Below are positions 32,787 to 45,728 of a stretch of 64,000 nucleotides of DNA, piece after piece. The stretch's first letter is position 1. Each line of letters begins with the position of its first letter. The notes beneath the pieces were generated by a model that was not told the DNA's origin, searched no databases, and saw only the letters and a program-made list of their open reading frames with translations. Position numbers and translations under genes: made by a program. The stretch comes from Molanna angustata (lineage: Eukaryota > Arthropoda > Insecta > Trichoptera > Molannidae): positions 12,550,546-12,614,545 of the forward strand of contig OY754982.1 of assembly GCA_963576475.1 (NCBI GenBank). Direction: 5' to 3'.

Positions 32787-33515
32787 TAACGCTACGTCCT
32801 ACGTAGGCGATTCAAAGCGAACGCGATTGCGAAGCGATGCGGTGCGGATACAAGCGAATTCAATGCGATGCGGCGCGACGCGGCGGCTCTGTCCTACGTG
32901 TGCGCGAATCGTTCCCTCTGCCGCCAGCTACTGTCATGGTTGTACGTATATAAAATACTCAAGAAGTATGTACGGCAGAGAAGTGAAACTAATATTGTGT
33001 ACTTAGAGAGGCATATTTATGGGGGATATCACAATTTGTATGAAGAATTACGTGATCTTGAATTAATAAATGAGACTGAAATTACATCTTTCCGGGAAAC
33101 ATATCAAAATTTGACATTCGTGCAAGCGAGAGAAAACTTTGTGTGTTTTGAACAACATCCTATTGTAAAAAAGCAATAATAAATAAATGTGTTTACTTGT
33201 AGTCCCATTTATTTTTGCCAAATCCTAAAATTCGCAGTTCGATAATAATCTTTTGTTCCATAATATGGTACGTTCATGGACAGAAATTAAAATTTCTGTT
33301 TCTGACATGTCAAAAAACAATAGCGCCGCTATCAATTCGCGCGAAAATATCAAACCAACTGATCGCGTTCGCTTCGCATCTCGCCGCGCCACATCGAAAA
33401 ATACTCGCGGTCGATAACGTAGGACACTTCCATAGTTACCGACTGTTTGTTATTTTCGCGCCGCGCCGCGCCGCTTCGCATTCGCTTTGAATCGCCTACG
33501 TAGGACGTCGCGTTA
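32787..33515 (+). mobile_element. Second inverted-repeat (Harbinger-like) element with GC-rich ends
   Basis: The left end, ACGTCCTACGTAGGCGATTC (about 32793) running on into AAAGCGAACG, is mirrored at the right end, GAATCGCCTACGTAGGACGT (about 33490), with about 38 bp of near-match. Inside the ends, GCGATGCGG-type short repeats are frequent. The outer trinucleotides are TAA and TTA, so no clean duplication is seen. It contains a 103-codon frame. Confidence 0.7.
32868..33179 (+). CDS. Small ORF resembling the N-terminus of a HARBI1/Harbinger nuclease
   Basis: The 103-residue frame lies between the inverted ends. The segment IYGGYHNLYEELRDLE, then FRETYQNLTF, resembles the G-x-YH-x-L-xx-EL...FR.......F region before the catalytic domain in Harbinger transposases. 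The DDE catalytic part is absent, so it cannot act as a transposase. The first 20 residues are read from the GC-rich end and may not be native. A two-stop end (TAA TAA) follows at 33177. Likely a deletion derivative of an autonomous element. Homology is suggestive only. Confidence 0.4.
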   Translation: MRRDAAALSYVCANRSLCRQLLSWLYVYKILKKYVRQRSETNIVYLERHIYGGYHNLYEELRDLELINETEITSFRETYQNLTFVQARENFVCFEQHPIVKKQ

Positions 33516-34225
33516 CCAATTTTAGTAAAAACGCTACAAAATCGATTATTTGTCCTCAACACAATAATTAAGTGTTTGAGATTCGTGTGGAATTTTCAAC
33601 TCTTCAATTTCATGATCAATTTATAAATCAACGTTCTGGACAACAAAGAGTTGAAATAGGTATATGTTTCAAACTTCTGATATTACAATGCGGAGATTTT
33701 AGAAAAGTAGGTATCGCTTTGCTTTCGCAGTCTTATTAATTTAGATTATTTATTTAACTTTTTCTACATATTATAAACAAATATAATCCACACTGGCGGG
33801 CTTATTGACATTAGGCGATTTCTTCCAACCAACTAGATAACAGAGTGATAGAATTATATAAGAACAATGAAAATATACATAACACCAAGATAAATAAAAA
33901 AAACACCATAGCAAAAACAAGGATTGGGAAAAACAAGAAGAGGAAATATAGATAAGATGTTTAGGGATAAATATTCATTCTTTAGTTAATATTACGAAGC
34001 AAATGGAAGGAAGGAAAAGGAGAGGGATCAGGTAATTTTGAAGATATATCCCTGCTTTAGTTTTTTCTTGAAAATGGAAAGCGAGTTTGACCAAGTTATA
34101 TCAGGACTCAAATTATTCCAGAGTCTTGCTGAACGTTCTTCAAGGAAGACCTGAAAATTTCTGAAAAGTTTTGTGTCCTGACTTGATCTTTTTGATAACA
34201 CAAAACATGGTATCTATCACTGCCG
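33516..34225. other. Spacer with possible SINE-3-related scrap
   Basis: About 33785-33832 contains CACTGGCGGGCTTATTGACA and CTTCCAACCAACTAG, similar to SINE-3 tails on minus. Otherwise nothing was recognised. Confidence 0.35.
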
Positions 34226-34445
34226 CGGCTTACCAACTGTGCCGACCGCCGTGGCACAGTTGGTAAGCCGTTTGGTTTCTGTGCGAGCCTCCTGGGTTCG
34301 ACCCCCAGCAGAGGAGAAATTATTTAAATAGATTTCTCACGCTAATATTGCTTCTCTAGGCTGGAAACACTGGTTAGTTGGGAGAAATTTCCATATGGCA
34401 ATAAACTCGCCACATGCGTAGGGTGCAAGGAAGTGTTTATATTAT
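34226..34445 (+). mobile_element. SINE-3 (tRNA-derived), best copy, with inverted duplication of its head
   Basis: The head from about 34244 reads GACCGCCGTGGCACAGTTGG (A-box region), followed by GGGTTCGACCCCC (B box). The body is GCAGAGGAGAAATTATTTAA, then GGCTGGAAACACTGGTTAG, GGCAATAAACTCGCCACAT and GGTGCAAGGAAGTGTTTAT. Just upstream, 34226-34243 is the exact reverse complement of 34253-34270, an 18-bp hairpin over the A-box region. Other copies are at 17222 (+), 43151 (-) and fragments elsewhere. Confidence 0.8.
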
Positions 34446-34837
34446 TTTTACTACTAATATATAAAACCTTTCATTTACTTTCTTAGTGTCTTCTCTTTGG
34501 TAGTAATTTATGCATTTTGTCTCAAAATAATTAATTAAGAATGAGTTAGATCTTAAACTATTAGACACATTTTTGTCATACAAATGATCAAATTTATTAT
34601 TGAATAAAAATCTTTTCTTGAAAAGATAATTTTCTATTGATTTTATCATAATAATATGTAGTTCAAAGTATGAATAAAATCCAATTTGATAAAGCAAAAT
34701 GATCGTTTAAAGTCAAAAATTTTATCATTGACACGTGAATATGAAAAAAAGAGTTGTGGGTCACAACTACATATAGTTTTCTCAAATAGTAAATTGTTTT
34801 TATTATTCATACCATCAGTAAGTTGGAAACGTAAGAG
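34446..34837. other. AT-rich spacer
   Basis: Two overlapping minus-strand frames of 85-86 codons lack domain character. Not called. Confidence 0.4.
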
Positions 34838-34975
34838 TCGTGAATAACAGAATAACATGAAAGACGATGTATGAATATTGACGAGGAGATGGATTTGTGT
34901 CAAGATAGAAAAATGTGTCGTTCGGTTCTCTCTGCCTATCCCGTGTGTGGGACATGGTTTATGTACCTATGCACT
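34838..34975 (+). mobile_element. RTE-like LINE 3' tip
   Basis: AAGACGATGTATGAATATTG, GTCAAGATAGAAAAATGTG and TTCGGTTCTCTCTGCCTATC match the last about 130 bp of the 56625 copy. Confidence 0.65.
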
Positions 34976-35029
34976 TAGCGAAAAGTTCGTCTAATTGTGA
35001 GTTTTACATACATACCTCATTGTTGAAAT

Positions 35030-35140
35030 TTGTTATTTATCCTGTTGTAATTTCGATTATCCGGGTCTTACGGGACACCTCAATACTATGATCATAAAAA
35101 AGAGTGGAAGCACTATTCAAAGCTGGTACCTCACAGCAAA
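35030..35140 (+). mobile_element. Short repeat, family 7
   Basis: CCTGTTGTAATTTCGATTAT, then GGTCTTACGGGACAC and AGTGGAAGCACTATTC, match 37138-37230. The type is unknown. Confidence 0.5.
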
Positions 35141-35737
35141 ATTGAGAGTATTTAAATTATTATCTAGTTAGATTTGACCTACATATAATTGTGAAGGAAA
35201 TGTTCAAAAGAATATTGTGTTTTGTAAAGGTAAAAATACAGGAACGAAAAACCGACAGATCTCAATGCAGGCAGATCTTCAAATACAGCACCATTTCAAA
35301 TAACATAAAATGTAATAAAATGTGAGAGCGTCTACAGATCTGTTGAAAGTAAATTATATTTTTTACTCTCTTGTGATTAAAAAATTCTCTCTGTGAATTT
35401 CCTAAGTAAGCAAGAGGGTGAATGGAAATAAATTATTCACAAACCAATAGATACCTACTTCCCTGAGACTCAACTTGGTACTTAGAGGAAGAAATATAAA
35501 TTACTTGGAGATTCTTATATTTTCTAGTGATTTATTATATTTTATGCGAATTAAAGTTTAAAAGATGCCTCGTAACGCCTCTTTTTAACGAACTGCACTA
35601 TTTAAGGTCTCTAGTGTCTAAAATTGAACTATTAAATTTGTTCGATGGTCTTCAATGCTACGTTATGCATGACTTGGCCCCGCACTTCATTCAAGAATTG
35701 AGTCTTAATACGTGGTTCTGTGATAAATCGTTAAAGT
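35141..35737. other. AT-rich spacer
   Basis: Nothing was recognised. A plus-strand frame at 35527-35847 runs into the next MITE and is not convincing. Confidence 0.4.
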
Positions 35738-36035
35738 CTAATCAGAACACAACAAATCGTAACACATCGAAACAGAACAGTGACAAATCAACACATAGTC
35801 AAAACAGAACATTTTATCACTCGATTCGCTCACGCGAATCGCAATAATAACTGCATACATACCTACATTACAAAACTATTCTTACCAAAATTTTAGATCT
35901 TATGCGACGTTGTCTAGTTTCAGAATCTCTTTGAAATCATATTAGAAATTATCTGTTTTGTCTTTGTTGATTTGTCACAGTTCTGTTTGGTGGTGTTCTG
36001 TTTTGACGAGTTACGAATTGTCGTGTTCTGACTAG
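35738..36035. mobile_element. MITE, same family as 14675-14911
   Basis: The ends CTAATCAGAACACAACAAAT and (right, reversed) CTAGTCAGAACACGACAATT form inverted repeats of about 60 bp. The centre GATTCGCTCACGCGAATCGC is a short palindrome comparable to CTGGCTCACGCCAGTCGC at 14800. Confidence 0.7.
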
Positions 36036-36225
36036 ATTTGTACGGTCACCCATAGACGTAAACATTACAATAAAATTGTCAAGATCGTACGTTATTTCTA
36101 TCCTTTAAGAATTGGATAAACCCAATAAAGTGGCTTAATATGATGGTGGTTTTTGTATGTGGATTTAATCACCCTCTTACATGATAATAGTGGTTTTTTT
36201 GCACCGTTTAATGACGCAAAATCAT

Positions 36226-36440
36226 TCCAAGGGCGCTGATAGTTCAGTTTTGTGCAGCTCTACGAAACAAAGCTGTTTTCAGTCCTTTGTTGAAAGTGTT
36301 CATGCTTTGAGCACTGCCAACATCTAGAGGCAGTGCATTTCGCTTTAGAGTAGGTACCGCTCTCACCAAAGCAACGGTCATGGTAAGCCGCTTAGTTGAC
36401 CCTGTCCAACTTCTAAATGTGGAATGCGGAGTCTTGGGGC
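36226..36440 (-). pseudogene. LINE C-terminal fragment (ALFRR family)
   Basis: The minus strand gives VRAVPTLKRNALPLDVGSAQ, then MNTFNKGLKTALFRRAAQN and a stop. This is the W/RNALP...A.S...F...L terminus of CR1/Jockey-group ORF2 proteins, here 5'-truncated. Confidence 0.65.
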
Positions 36441-36944
36441 TTTAAGAAAATTACTTTACGGTGCATTATTTCGTGAGCGAGAGCGCCACTGATAATATGA
36501 TATTGTTATTATAAACGACGTTGTAATTTGTCATATTACAATTTATAACTTATTCGTTGTACGTAAAAACTTAAAGCAAATATTTTAAAGTGCTCTATTT
36601 CCTTTCAATCTTCACTTAGCGTTCATTGTTCCGATGTTGTCTGCTTATTTCAATACGATGTTTAATGGTCCAATCATTTTGTCTTGTATTTGTGTACAAT
36701 TTATCATCTTAAAAGCTCTTTTTTTGGTCTAGGTTTGAATCACAATTTTAAGATACGTCTTTTACAGTCTTTCAATGAAAGAAAAGTAAGCACAATCATT
36801 CTTTCCCTTTAAACCTATATTCATAAATAATCGAGACTTAGATCCACTTTGAAAGTATTTTATATTTATATTAACTCAACTTTTATGGATATCGCACAAG
36901 GGATGTTAGTTTTGATATTAATAAAAAAATCGACTTATACTTCA
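36441..36944. other. AT-rich spacer
   Basis: Nothing was recognised. Confidence 0.4.
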
Positions 36945-37240
36945 TTCATTCATACCATCACGGCATATCCCACAATGTGGGGTAACCAGCGAAAGTTGTG
37001 CGGGTGTGCATTGCCTTATAAAAAGGAGCACAACACATATGTGTATACCCACACACCAGTCTCGTCTCACCTAAAAAGGCACTACATTCAGAATGGGTGG
37101 TGAACCTCATTGCTGAACTATGTCAGATGTTATTGTTGCCTGTTGTATTTTCGATTACCCGGCTCTTACGGGACACTCGAAAACAGTAATAGAAAAGAGT
37201 GGAAGCACTATTCTAAGCCGGTGCCTCACAGCTTACATTT
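36945..37240 (+). mobile_element. Repeat family 7, longest copy
   Basis: ATCCCACAATGTGGGGTAAC, GGTGTGCATTGCCTTATAAA, CACACACCAGTCTCGTC and CATTCAGAATGGGTGG recur at 47943-48000, 51800-51870 and 54345-54530. No coding frame or tRNA head is visible, so the class is unresolved. Confidence 0.55.
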
Positions 37241-37276
37241 TCATATACATAAACTATCCAAAATATCGTAACTATC

Positions 37277-37451
37277 AAGCCGGTTGCAGACCAAAAGCTA
37301 GGCTAAGTTAGTTTAGCTTAGCTCGCATAGCTGAGGTCATTTTTCATACTAGCTCACATAGTTTGCGGTCTGCACACTTATGTATATGAAAAACAACATC
37401 AGCTATGCGAGCTAAGCTAAACTAACTTAGCTTTTGGTCTGCAACTGGCTT
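37277..37451. mobile_element. Long palindrome, MITE-like
   Basis: Arms 37277-37334 and 37399-37451 pair over about 50 bp (GGTTGCAGACCAAAAGCTA... against ...TAGCTTTTGGTCTGCAACT). A five-base insertion in the left arm is the main difference. The loop is 64 bp. Confidence 0.9.
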
Positions 37452-37670
37452 CAACGTACGTTTTTGAGCCTATGCTGCAACATGGTTCAAGTGCATCATT
37501 TGAGCCTATGGTTCAAGCGCTCCATTTTAACTAGAATTATGAAAAAAAAAATTTAATGCTCCATTTTAACCTACGGTTTCTTTTGAACCTATGGTTTGAT
37601 AATAGTTCCGTTCGAACCTACATAATATGATTCAAGTGCACCTTTCGAACTTATGTTGGATTAAGGCTAA
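37452..37670. repeat. Degenerate tandem repeat around GAACCTATGGTTCAAGTGC
   Basis: Variants of TTGAGCCTATGGTTCAAG and TTCGAACCTA(C/T) recur five or six times, with CTCCATTTTAAC between them. Confidence 0.55.
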
Positions 37671-39000
37671 TCAATTGATAAAAAAAATACACCAACTCAT
37701 TGTCGTTGTACTACAATGAGTTTTTCATGTTCAGCTGTGAGTTCGGCCATTCACAACTCAAAGAAATTTCTCACATATGTAGCTCAAATAGTAAAATGTT
37801 GACTAGTGAAAATATTTAGTCAGAATTATTGCTATTTTTATATACCTATGTATTTGAATATTGTTGGCTCGTCGGAATACAAAGAACATAGTTATTTTTG
37901 GCCTGCATATTTCCACGAAATACCACTTCGACATAATTATGGAAATATAAACTGTTTTATGTCATACTTACATATTGGGATTGTACCAGATAGTAATATT
38001 ATTATTATTTGCTTTTCAGTTACACGACACATTATCATTTTCGTTGTTACCACTTACAAATGTATTGTATTACAGGTAATAGGCGTGGGGTTATTACTGT
38101 TGCATTGTTCCAAACAGGTGTATATACATAAGTGTCTTTACACACGTAAAAATCTCATTTAAATGTCGATTTCTATTCCAAATTTAGATACGGATACAAC
38201 GGCGGTTGTTGATAGATTTGATTCCAACGAAAGATACGACAGGTAATTGCACATATCAGGTACCAGAATAAAAAATATAATATAGACTTTTGGGTAATGT
38301 ACATTGTACACAGCATGGGTACAAGTATAGTATCCCAGTTGTGTCAAATGAATACATCAGTTTTTTTTTACACGGTTGATACGTTCCACGCAATATAGGT
38401 AGTGTGAAAAAAATAGGTATACGTAGTATTGTAAAAAGAGATTACCTTATATCAAAAACCCGCCAAGGTATATTTTTCTGTATGAATTTTTGATAAATAC
38501 CTTTATAATGGTGGATAGGTTTCGTTGTAAGAAAATTAATAACATACATACTTACATAACAAAATAATTTAGTCTATTTTAATAGGAATACCCACAGACA
38601 TGCTTTGTGGGATTTTTGTGTGCAAGGTTTCTTTGTTTTGATATTGTGTACCTAAATGTGTATTGTGTATTAACCGTGTAGGTACCAAATCTTAAAAAAA
38701 TCAATAAATAAAATTAAATAACAAAAAATACTCACTTTTATAATTTATTTATGAAAAAAAAAAGAATATAGATAGGTAGTTCTACTTATTTATTCATCTT
38801 ATTAGAACGCCCGCTTTGACTAATTAGTAAAGAGAAAAAAGTTGAAAAGGCCCTTATGTAGCGAAATGGTCGAACTAGTAATAGAAATAAACTAGTGATA
38901 TTAATAATTTCGGTTTTTAACCTTCAATATACTTTTGATCATTATTGTAAATCGAATATTTTTATTTTGCATTTGCGCAAACATTGGAGTTTTTTTCTCT
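37671..39000. other. AT-rich spacer
   Basis: The longest frame (118 codons, 37806-38162) has no recognisable domain or codon bias, so it was not called. Confidence 0.4.
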
Positions 39001-39112
39001 GTCGGGTGTCAATGATATTTTATGACATTTTTCAACATTTCAATAGAGACGAAGTTGGAATATTATATGTGAAGCATCGTAAGCCCTGTGGGTGCCTTGT
39101 GTTCCTGGTACC
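39001..39112 (-). mobile_element. Family 5 fragment
   Basis: TTCAATAGAGACGAAGTTGG followed by AATATT and GTAAGCCCTGTGGGTGCCTT match parts of 62890-63250, rearranged. Confidence 0.5.
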
Positions 39113-39620
39113 TACTTGATTTAATTGAAAAAATAACATTACCTAGGTACTAATAAAAAATGTATATTTATTTATTTATTTATTTATTTAGGGACAAATA
39201 CAGTCTTAAAATACTAAAATAGAATAATACACTATAAAATAAAAACAAACAGACCAATTACATATGTCCACAGATATTAAATATAAAACATTTTAAACAT
39301 CATAAATTTAAATATAACGTCATATGTTTGCCTGTGACGGGAAAGGAAGGGAAGAGAAAAAAAATATGGGAAAAGGATTGTGACAGTTAAATTGTTATAT
39401 TTTTGTTACAAACAACAACAAAAAATGTAAATAAAAGTATACAAAAGATAATATTAGAAAAAACAAAAATAATTAACAAAAAAAAAAAAATTAAACATTC
39501 GTGTTTATGCTATGCACTTATAGAGAGAATTTTTGTATGCGTTATTACTAGCGGCGAATATAATATCAGAATGTGTGATACTGGCCGAGAGGTTGACATT
39601 ATAGAAGTTACAAGCCCTTT
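39113..39620. other. TAAA-type tail and AT-rich sequence
   Basis: A (TTTA)n run at 39167-39191 followed by A-rich text resembles a minus-strand LINE 3' end. No coding text was read. Confidence 0.35.
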
Positions 39621-40592
<972 letters not shown>

Positions 40593-40796
40593 TCCAACTG
40601 TCGATTTGTTCAGGAGAACTTTGTTCTCTTAACATATCGACAATGTATCAAGCCAGAATACGCGAGAATTGTATGGAGAGGTCTACTTTTTTCACGGCTT
40701 TTCCAACTTTGAAGTCAAAAAACACCAACTTAGAGGCTTCGCAGCATATATGTTCCATACACGGATTTACTCAGAATTCGGAGTAGAACATTTCGT

Positions 40797-40835
<39 letters not shown>

Positions 40836-41516
40836 TGTGTCTGTGTGTCTGTGTGTGTGTCCGTCCCCCCCTTATAACTTTTGATCCGCTCAATTTACAG
40901 AGCCTAAAATTTCAGAATATATAAACAGTTACAGGCCTACAAAACTTTTATACTCGGAATTTTGAATTTGAATTTTTTTCAAAAAAAATTCCAGGGTTTC
41001 TCAAACATTTTTTATTAAGAAAAGTATTTTTTTTATGATAAATTTATGAGTTTAACTGCCTATATTTCCATTTTTTTTTAAAATATCGAAAAAAGCTGAA
41101 ACACCCCAACTAGATAATTTAATTTTATATAAAAAATATTAACATTGTAGCAGTACATCATCAATTTTTTTTTAACAATTTTTATAAAAATTGAATTTCG
41201 TGACGACATCGCTTCATACAATTTACAATTTGTATGGTAGTCACCTATACACAATATCAAAGAAGACTTAATAGTTTGATACTTCATCTCTAAACATACA
41301 ATATACATATACCATCATGCTGTTTTCATATTCTAGGTAGGAAAAAAAGACTGACCTCCATACTATCCTATCTTGACTACCTAGGTACATTTGTTGTATA
41401 GTAAACTAAATATCATAAAATAATAAATAATTTGTATTTATGGGTTTGGTACTTATTCTTCAACTATACATACTATCGCTGTCGACAGTTGGATCCCATG
41501 TGTTACATGCAACTAG
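40593..41516 (+). mobile_element. Helitron-like (HINE) copy 3, head-to-tail with copy 2
   Basis: It starts TCCAACTGTCGATTTG and ends CATGTGTTACATGCAACTAG followed by T. The body matches copy 2 closely except for a deletion after about 40968. Confidence 0.75.
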
Positions 41517-42109
41517 TGATAAACTCATTTTGATTAGAATTATTGTTACTTCGAGGAACGTAAAACAAGTAGTTCAAATATTAATTATATAAAATATATA
41601 TCTAATTAATACACCTCCCTGCGCGCGCATTACATAAGAAGTGGTAAATTCAAATTATTGAATTGTAGATTTATTACTGTAACTCATTGCTAAATAATTA
41701 TGTAGGTAATATTTGAAAAAAAATATTTTACACCGTGTCATTTAAAAATCGTGTAAAAATGATCGCGTTATAAAGAGTCCTGTGTACCTACTCATATGTC
41801 AGTTAGACACGAGCGTACATATTCCCTTCTTTTAATATAATTATAACGCATTTCCTATGGCAGGGGTTGTAAATTGTAGGGGAGCAATACAAACCACTAG
41901 TATTATTTCTATTCAACCGTTTCATTTATGTGCCGAGTTTCTATAAACAATACACTACAGACTCAAGATCGTCTGAGAGGCACTGAAAGCTCAAGTGCTG
42001 CTTAATGTAACTGAGCTGATTAGATTACAAAAGGTTATCAGTGGTATTGCGTAATATGAGAAATCGTGTGGAATATAAACGAAAAAAAAATTTATGGATT
42101 TTTTAAAAA
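41517..42109. other. AT-rich spacer
   Basis: Nothing was recognised. Confidence 0.4.
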
Positions 42110-42270
42110 TGAAATTGATAAGAGAACTCAATAAGAAGGCAGAATTGGTGAACGTTGCGCAAGCGCATAAAGTGATCACGTAAACCAGCCGATGACAGGT
42201 CATAAGCCCTGTAGGTGCTTTCCTGTTTCTTATATTATATCCCAACTTCGTCTCTATTGAGATGATAAAA
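42110..42270 (+). mobile_element. Family 5 copy (right half)
   Basis: GGTGAACGTTGCGCAAGCGC, then CAGCCGATGACAGGTCATAA and CAACTTCGTCTCTATTGAGA, match 63171-63296. Confidence 0.7.
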
Positions 42271-42447
42271 TGTTTATCAATAAAAAAATAATATAAACGA
42301 TTTTAGGAATGCAAAAAGTTACAAAAACCACTATTATTTTATCATAAATCATAGTGTATATAGATGGGTCAGTAGAAGAGACTATGAATCATATAGCTTC
42401 TAGTTTATATCTTGGCATGACTGATTTCAATCATTTTTCAAAAATTT
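42271..42447. other. Spacer
   Basis: Nothing was recognised. Confidence 0.4.
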
Positions 42448-42518
42448 TGTATCCAACAGGAATCGAACCCGGAACCTTTAAGTCAGATATCTAACCAATT
42501 CAGCCAAAAAGGCTGATT
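42448..42518 (-). mobile_element. SINE-2 head only
   Basis: On minus: GGCTGAATTGGTTAGATATC (A box), then GGTTCCGGGTTCGATTCC (B box). No body follows. Confidence 0.55.
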
Positions 42519-43150
42519 TATATTAAGGGCAAGTTTACATAAATAAAAATATATTTGCGGGGGTGAAGAACGGAGCGGGAAGAGTGAAGTAATATTACGA
42601 TAATCTGCTAACATACACAAAACTTACGGTCGAATGATGCATCGTAAAGAAGTAATATGTATTCTACGTATTCGTAAAAAGGTGATATCTAATACGCGTA
42701 CTGCGATGTGCGGAAGGATCGTTCTACAGTTTGTATTACACAGTACTATAAAATTCACTGCAAACTCTAGCGACTTCAAAACATATGAATATACTTGCAT
42801 AGTTCGGTTTTAAGTTCACACACATATAAAAAAATTAGTCTCTGTTACGCTCATAACTGTGTGTCCGCGTGCGAAAGAGACAGTGAGTTTTTTGACTATG
42901 CATGTGACAGTCTACAAGACTAGACATATTGGCTTATATGTACATAGGCGTGCCGTGGTTTATTTTTTTTTCTTATAAATTATTTTTTAAGTTTTTGATA
43001 AAATAAAAAAAACAGCGTAAGTATAAGTTGTAAATTCTTATTTATCAGGCATATTAATGTAAACAAGATGTTAAATTTAGTATTTTATTTTATATTTTTT
43101 AATATAATAATATTACAATAAACAAAAATACACATATATAAAAAAACATT
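42519..43150. other. Spacer
   Basis: No repeat or coding evidence was seen. Confidence 0.4.
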
Positions 43151-43350
43151 GATAATAATAATAATAATAAACACTTCCTTGCGAGTTTATTGTCAAATGT
43201 AAATTCCTTCCAACTAACCAGTGTTTCCAGCCCAGAGAAGCAAGAATCGCGTGAGAAATAATTTTAAATAAATTTCTCCTCAGCTGGGTATCGAACCCAG
43301 GACGCCCGCACGGAAGCCAAACGACTTAACAATATGCTACGGCCGTACTA
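43151..43350 (-). mobile_element. SINE-3 copy
   Basis: The (TAA)n tail is at about 43151-43169. The body has CCAACTAACCAGTGTTTCCA followed by GCCCAGAGAAGC. The head includes B box GGGTTCGATACCC on minus. Confidence 0.75.
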
Positions 43351-43541
43351 TAATGTCAGGTTTCTTATCCACCCCCTTTAGAAGGACCAAGAGTACGTCA
43401 AAAATTTTATTCATGCTCCTAATATTTGAGTGTACACCACAAAAATGTATGTTTATAGCTGATATCTGACTATTGTATTCATCGAGAGATTTCACAAATT
43501 TCGTGTTTCACATTATAACAATCATCAAATATGTTTTGCAA
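43351..43541. other. Spacer
   Basis: Nothing was recognised. Confidence 0.4.
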
Positions 43542-43725
43542 TTTTTTTTTTTTTAAAAAGAATGAATATGTCCTTGTATAACAAGTACAAATACATCCTT
43601 ATACATTCCCTAAACTAAGCATAAATGCTTGTACTATAGGTGAATGGAAATCGGTCGTGGCAGGATTCGAACTCGCGACCTCTGGGTTGCTAGCCCAGCG
43701 CGCTAACCGCTCTACCACCACCCAT
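43542..43725 (-). mobile_element. SINE-1 copy
   Basis: On minus, the head has A box TGGTAGAGCGG, anticodon stem CTGGG/CCCAG with loop CTAGCAA (AGC) and B box AGTTCGAATCC. The body and poly-A (T-run 43542-43554 on plus) match 13752-13942. Confidence 0.8.
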
Positions 43726-43765
43726 CTCAATTCTTCTGACATTTTTAAATATAGTTACAATAGTA

Positions 43766-44076
43766 CTAGTTGCATGTAACACATGAGATCCAACTGTCGA
43801 TAGCGATAGTATGTACAGTTGAAGAATAAGTACCAAACTATAATCCCATTAATACAAATTATTTAATATTTTAAGATATTTGATTTTCTATACAACACAT
43901 GTACCTATGTATGTATGTCAAGATAGGATAGTATGGAGGTCAGTCCTTTGATCTTACCCAGAATATGTTGATATTTTTTGTTTCAATTCAATTTTTTAAA
44001 ATTGATTTTTATAAAAAATTTTATAAAATTGATTCATTCAGAGAATTGAATTCTCATGAACGAATCGACAGTTGGA
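43766..44076 (-). mobile_element. Helitron-like (HINE) copy, internally deleted
   Basis: Both ends are intact (TCCAACTGTCGAT at 44076 reading left, CTAG at 43766) with T flanks, but only about 311 bp remains. The middle, including the TG tract, is missing. Confidence 0.75.
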
Positions 44077-45339
44077 AAATTATTTTGTAGAAAACGAAGA
44101 AATTTTATTCGCAATTTTAATCTGTCGTCCACGAAGATTACCCATCGTAAAAAAAATAAAAATATAATTAATATTTTTATGTTCCACCACTGTACGTAAA
44201 CCATTTTTTTACTCAGACTCACTCACACAGGTTTGGGTAAAGTAGTATAATAGAGAGAATGTTCTGTGGAAATAAAATTGACGCAGCCCAGACGTCCGAA
44301 CTCGTTCAAGCCTTGCGAGCGACTAATTGTTCTTTTAGTTAGATGAAACAGAGGTTCATTAAATATATTTTATAATAATATTTTCAAAAACTTAAATAAA
44401 AATTTAAATAATAGAAATGATTGAGAAGGCTATTTTACACAATAATAATGTAGAATATTTGTATTCTGTATAATATTTATACCATTAAAATGCTTAGAAA
44501 TGTATAGAAATTTGATTTAAAAAATGGTATTTTCAAATCTCTTTTACAGCTTAAATAAAAACAAAATCGAAATTTCCTCACGTCCAACACTAGACTTATA
44601 TGTTATCTAAAATATTTGAAAAAAAACATCTAGTTGCATTAATGTTTCTTCGAGTAATGTTTATTATCATAACACTCAAAATCTGAAATATTTGTTTGAA
44701 GTATTTTTAAAATGCTTATAGTTACAATTATAAATAAAATAATGAAAAATCACGACGTGGAGCACAAGAATAAATATTGATAAACAAAATAATATTGATG
44801 TGAGATATATCAAATATTCCGTTCAGCCATAATCCTTATCCAAATAATGCTGAATAATGCATATTTTCCTGAAGTCCGATAATATCGCGTTAAGAATCTG
44901 TTAATTTAAGTGCACGTCTAAATGGCAAACAATATAAATTGTTTTTTTTCTTCTCATTATATTCTATATAATATATTGTTCCTATAAAGCTAATTGGAAA
45001 TTATTAATAAATTTTATCACAACATAGATTTTAAATATAATAATGAAGACAAGGTGCTTGCTTATCGTATCCTCGATTTTCTGTGAATGCTGCCATCGAT
45101 ATAACTTAAGTCGTTAATAAAAGCTGCGTCCTAAGTATTGGCAATTCCTGGTTAATGTTATTTAATACCATAACACGGTTCTAGTGTAAATAATTACAGG
45201 AAAAATGTCTTTAGCACCATTATATAACCGCATTGTATCTATTGTAATATTTTTTGACAATACCATCATGCCTTTTCAGTATTTGGGGTAGGCAGATGAG
45301 AAATAAAATATGAAGCCTTGTTTTTAATCTATATCAACT
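44077..45339. other. AT-rich spacer
   Basis: No coding sequence or repeat was recognised. Confidence 0.45.
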
Positions 45340-45570
45340 GATTTGTTCAAGATATCTACTTCTCTTAAAATATCGGCAGTATTTTTTATGAGCCAAGGTG
45401 AGGATTAGGAACATTTTTGAATGGATTTGTCTAGAATCTGCGAAAAACACCAATTTATAGACTTCGCAAAATTGTTACAATTATGGATATAAATATATAA
45501 TAGTGCGTGTGTGTGTATGTTTGATGTTCCCCCTCATAACTTTTGATCCGCTTATTTGATAGTTTTAAAT
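45340..45570 (+). mobile_element. Old diverged HINE copy
   Basis: AAAAACACCAATTTATAGAC, a short TG tract and CCCTCATAACTTTTGATCCG follow the order of the HINE left half but with many substitutions. Confidence 0.55.
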
Positions 45571-45728
45571 TTAATTTTATATTTGTTAATAATTGTAATT
45601 TATTTTATCAAAAATGTATTTCTTATAACAATTAATATATTTAAATTCAAATGAAAGGATTTTTCCATTATATTCTAGGTGATCGCATGAATCATCCAAG
45701 GTCGGCTCCTTTGGATGCTAGAAATATT

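Noticed and set aside
37806..38162. 118-codon plus-strand ORF
   Set aside because: A hydrophobic AT-rich translation without recognisable motifs or splice context.
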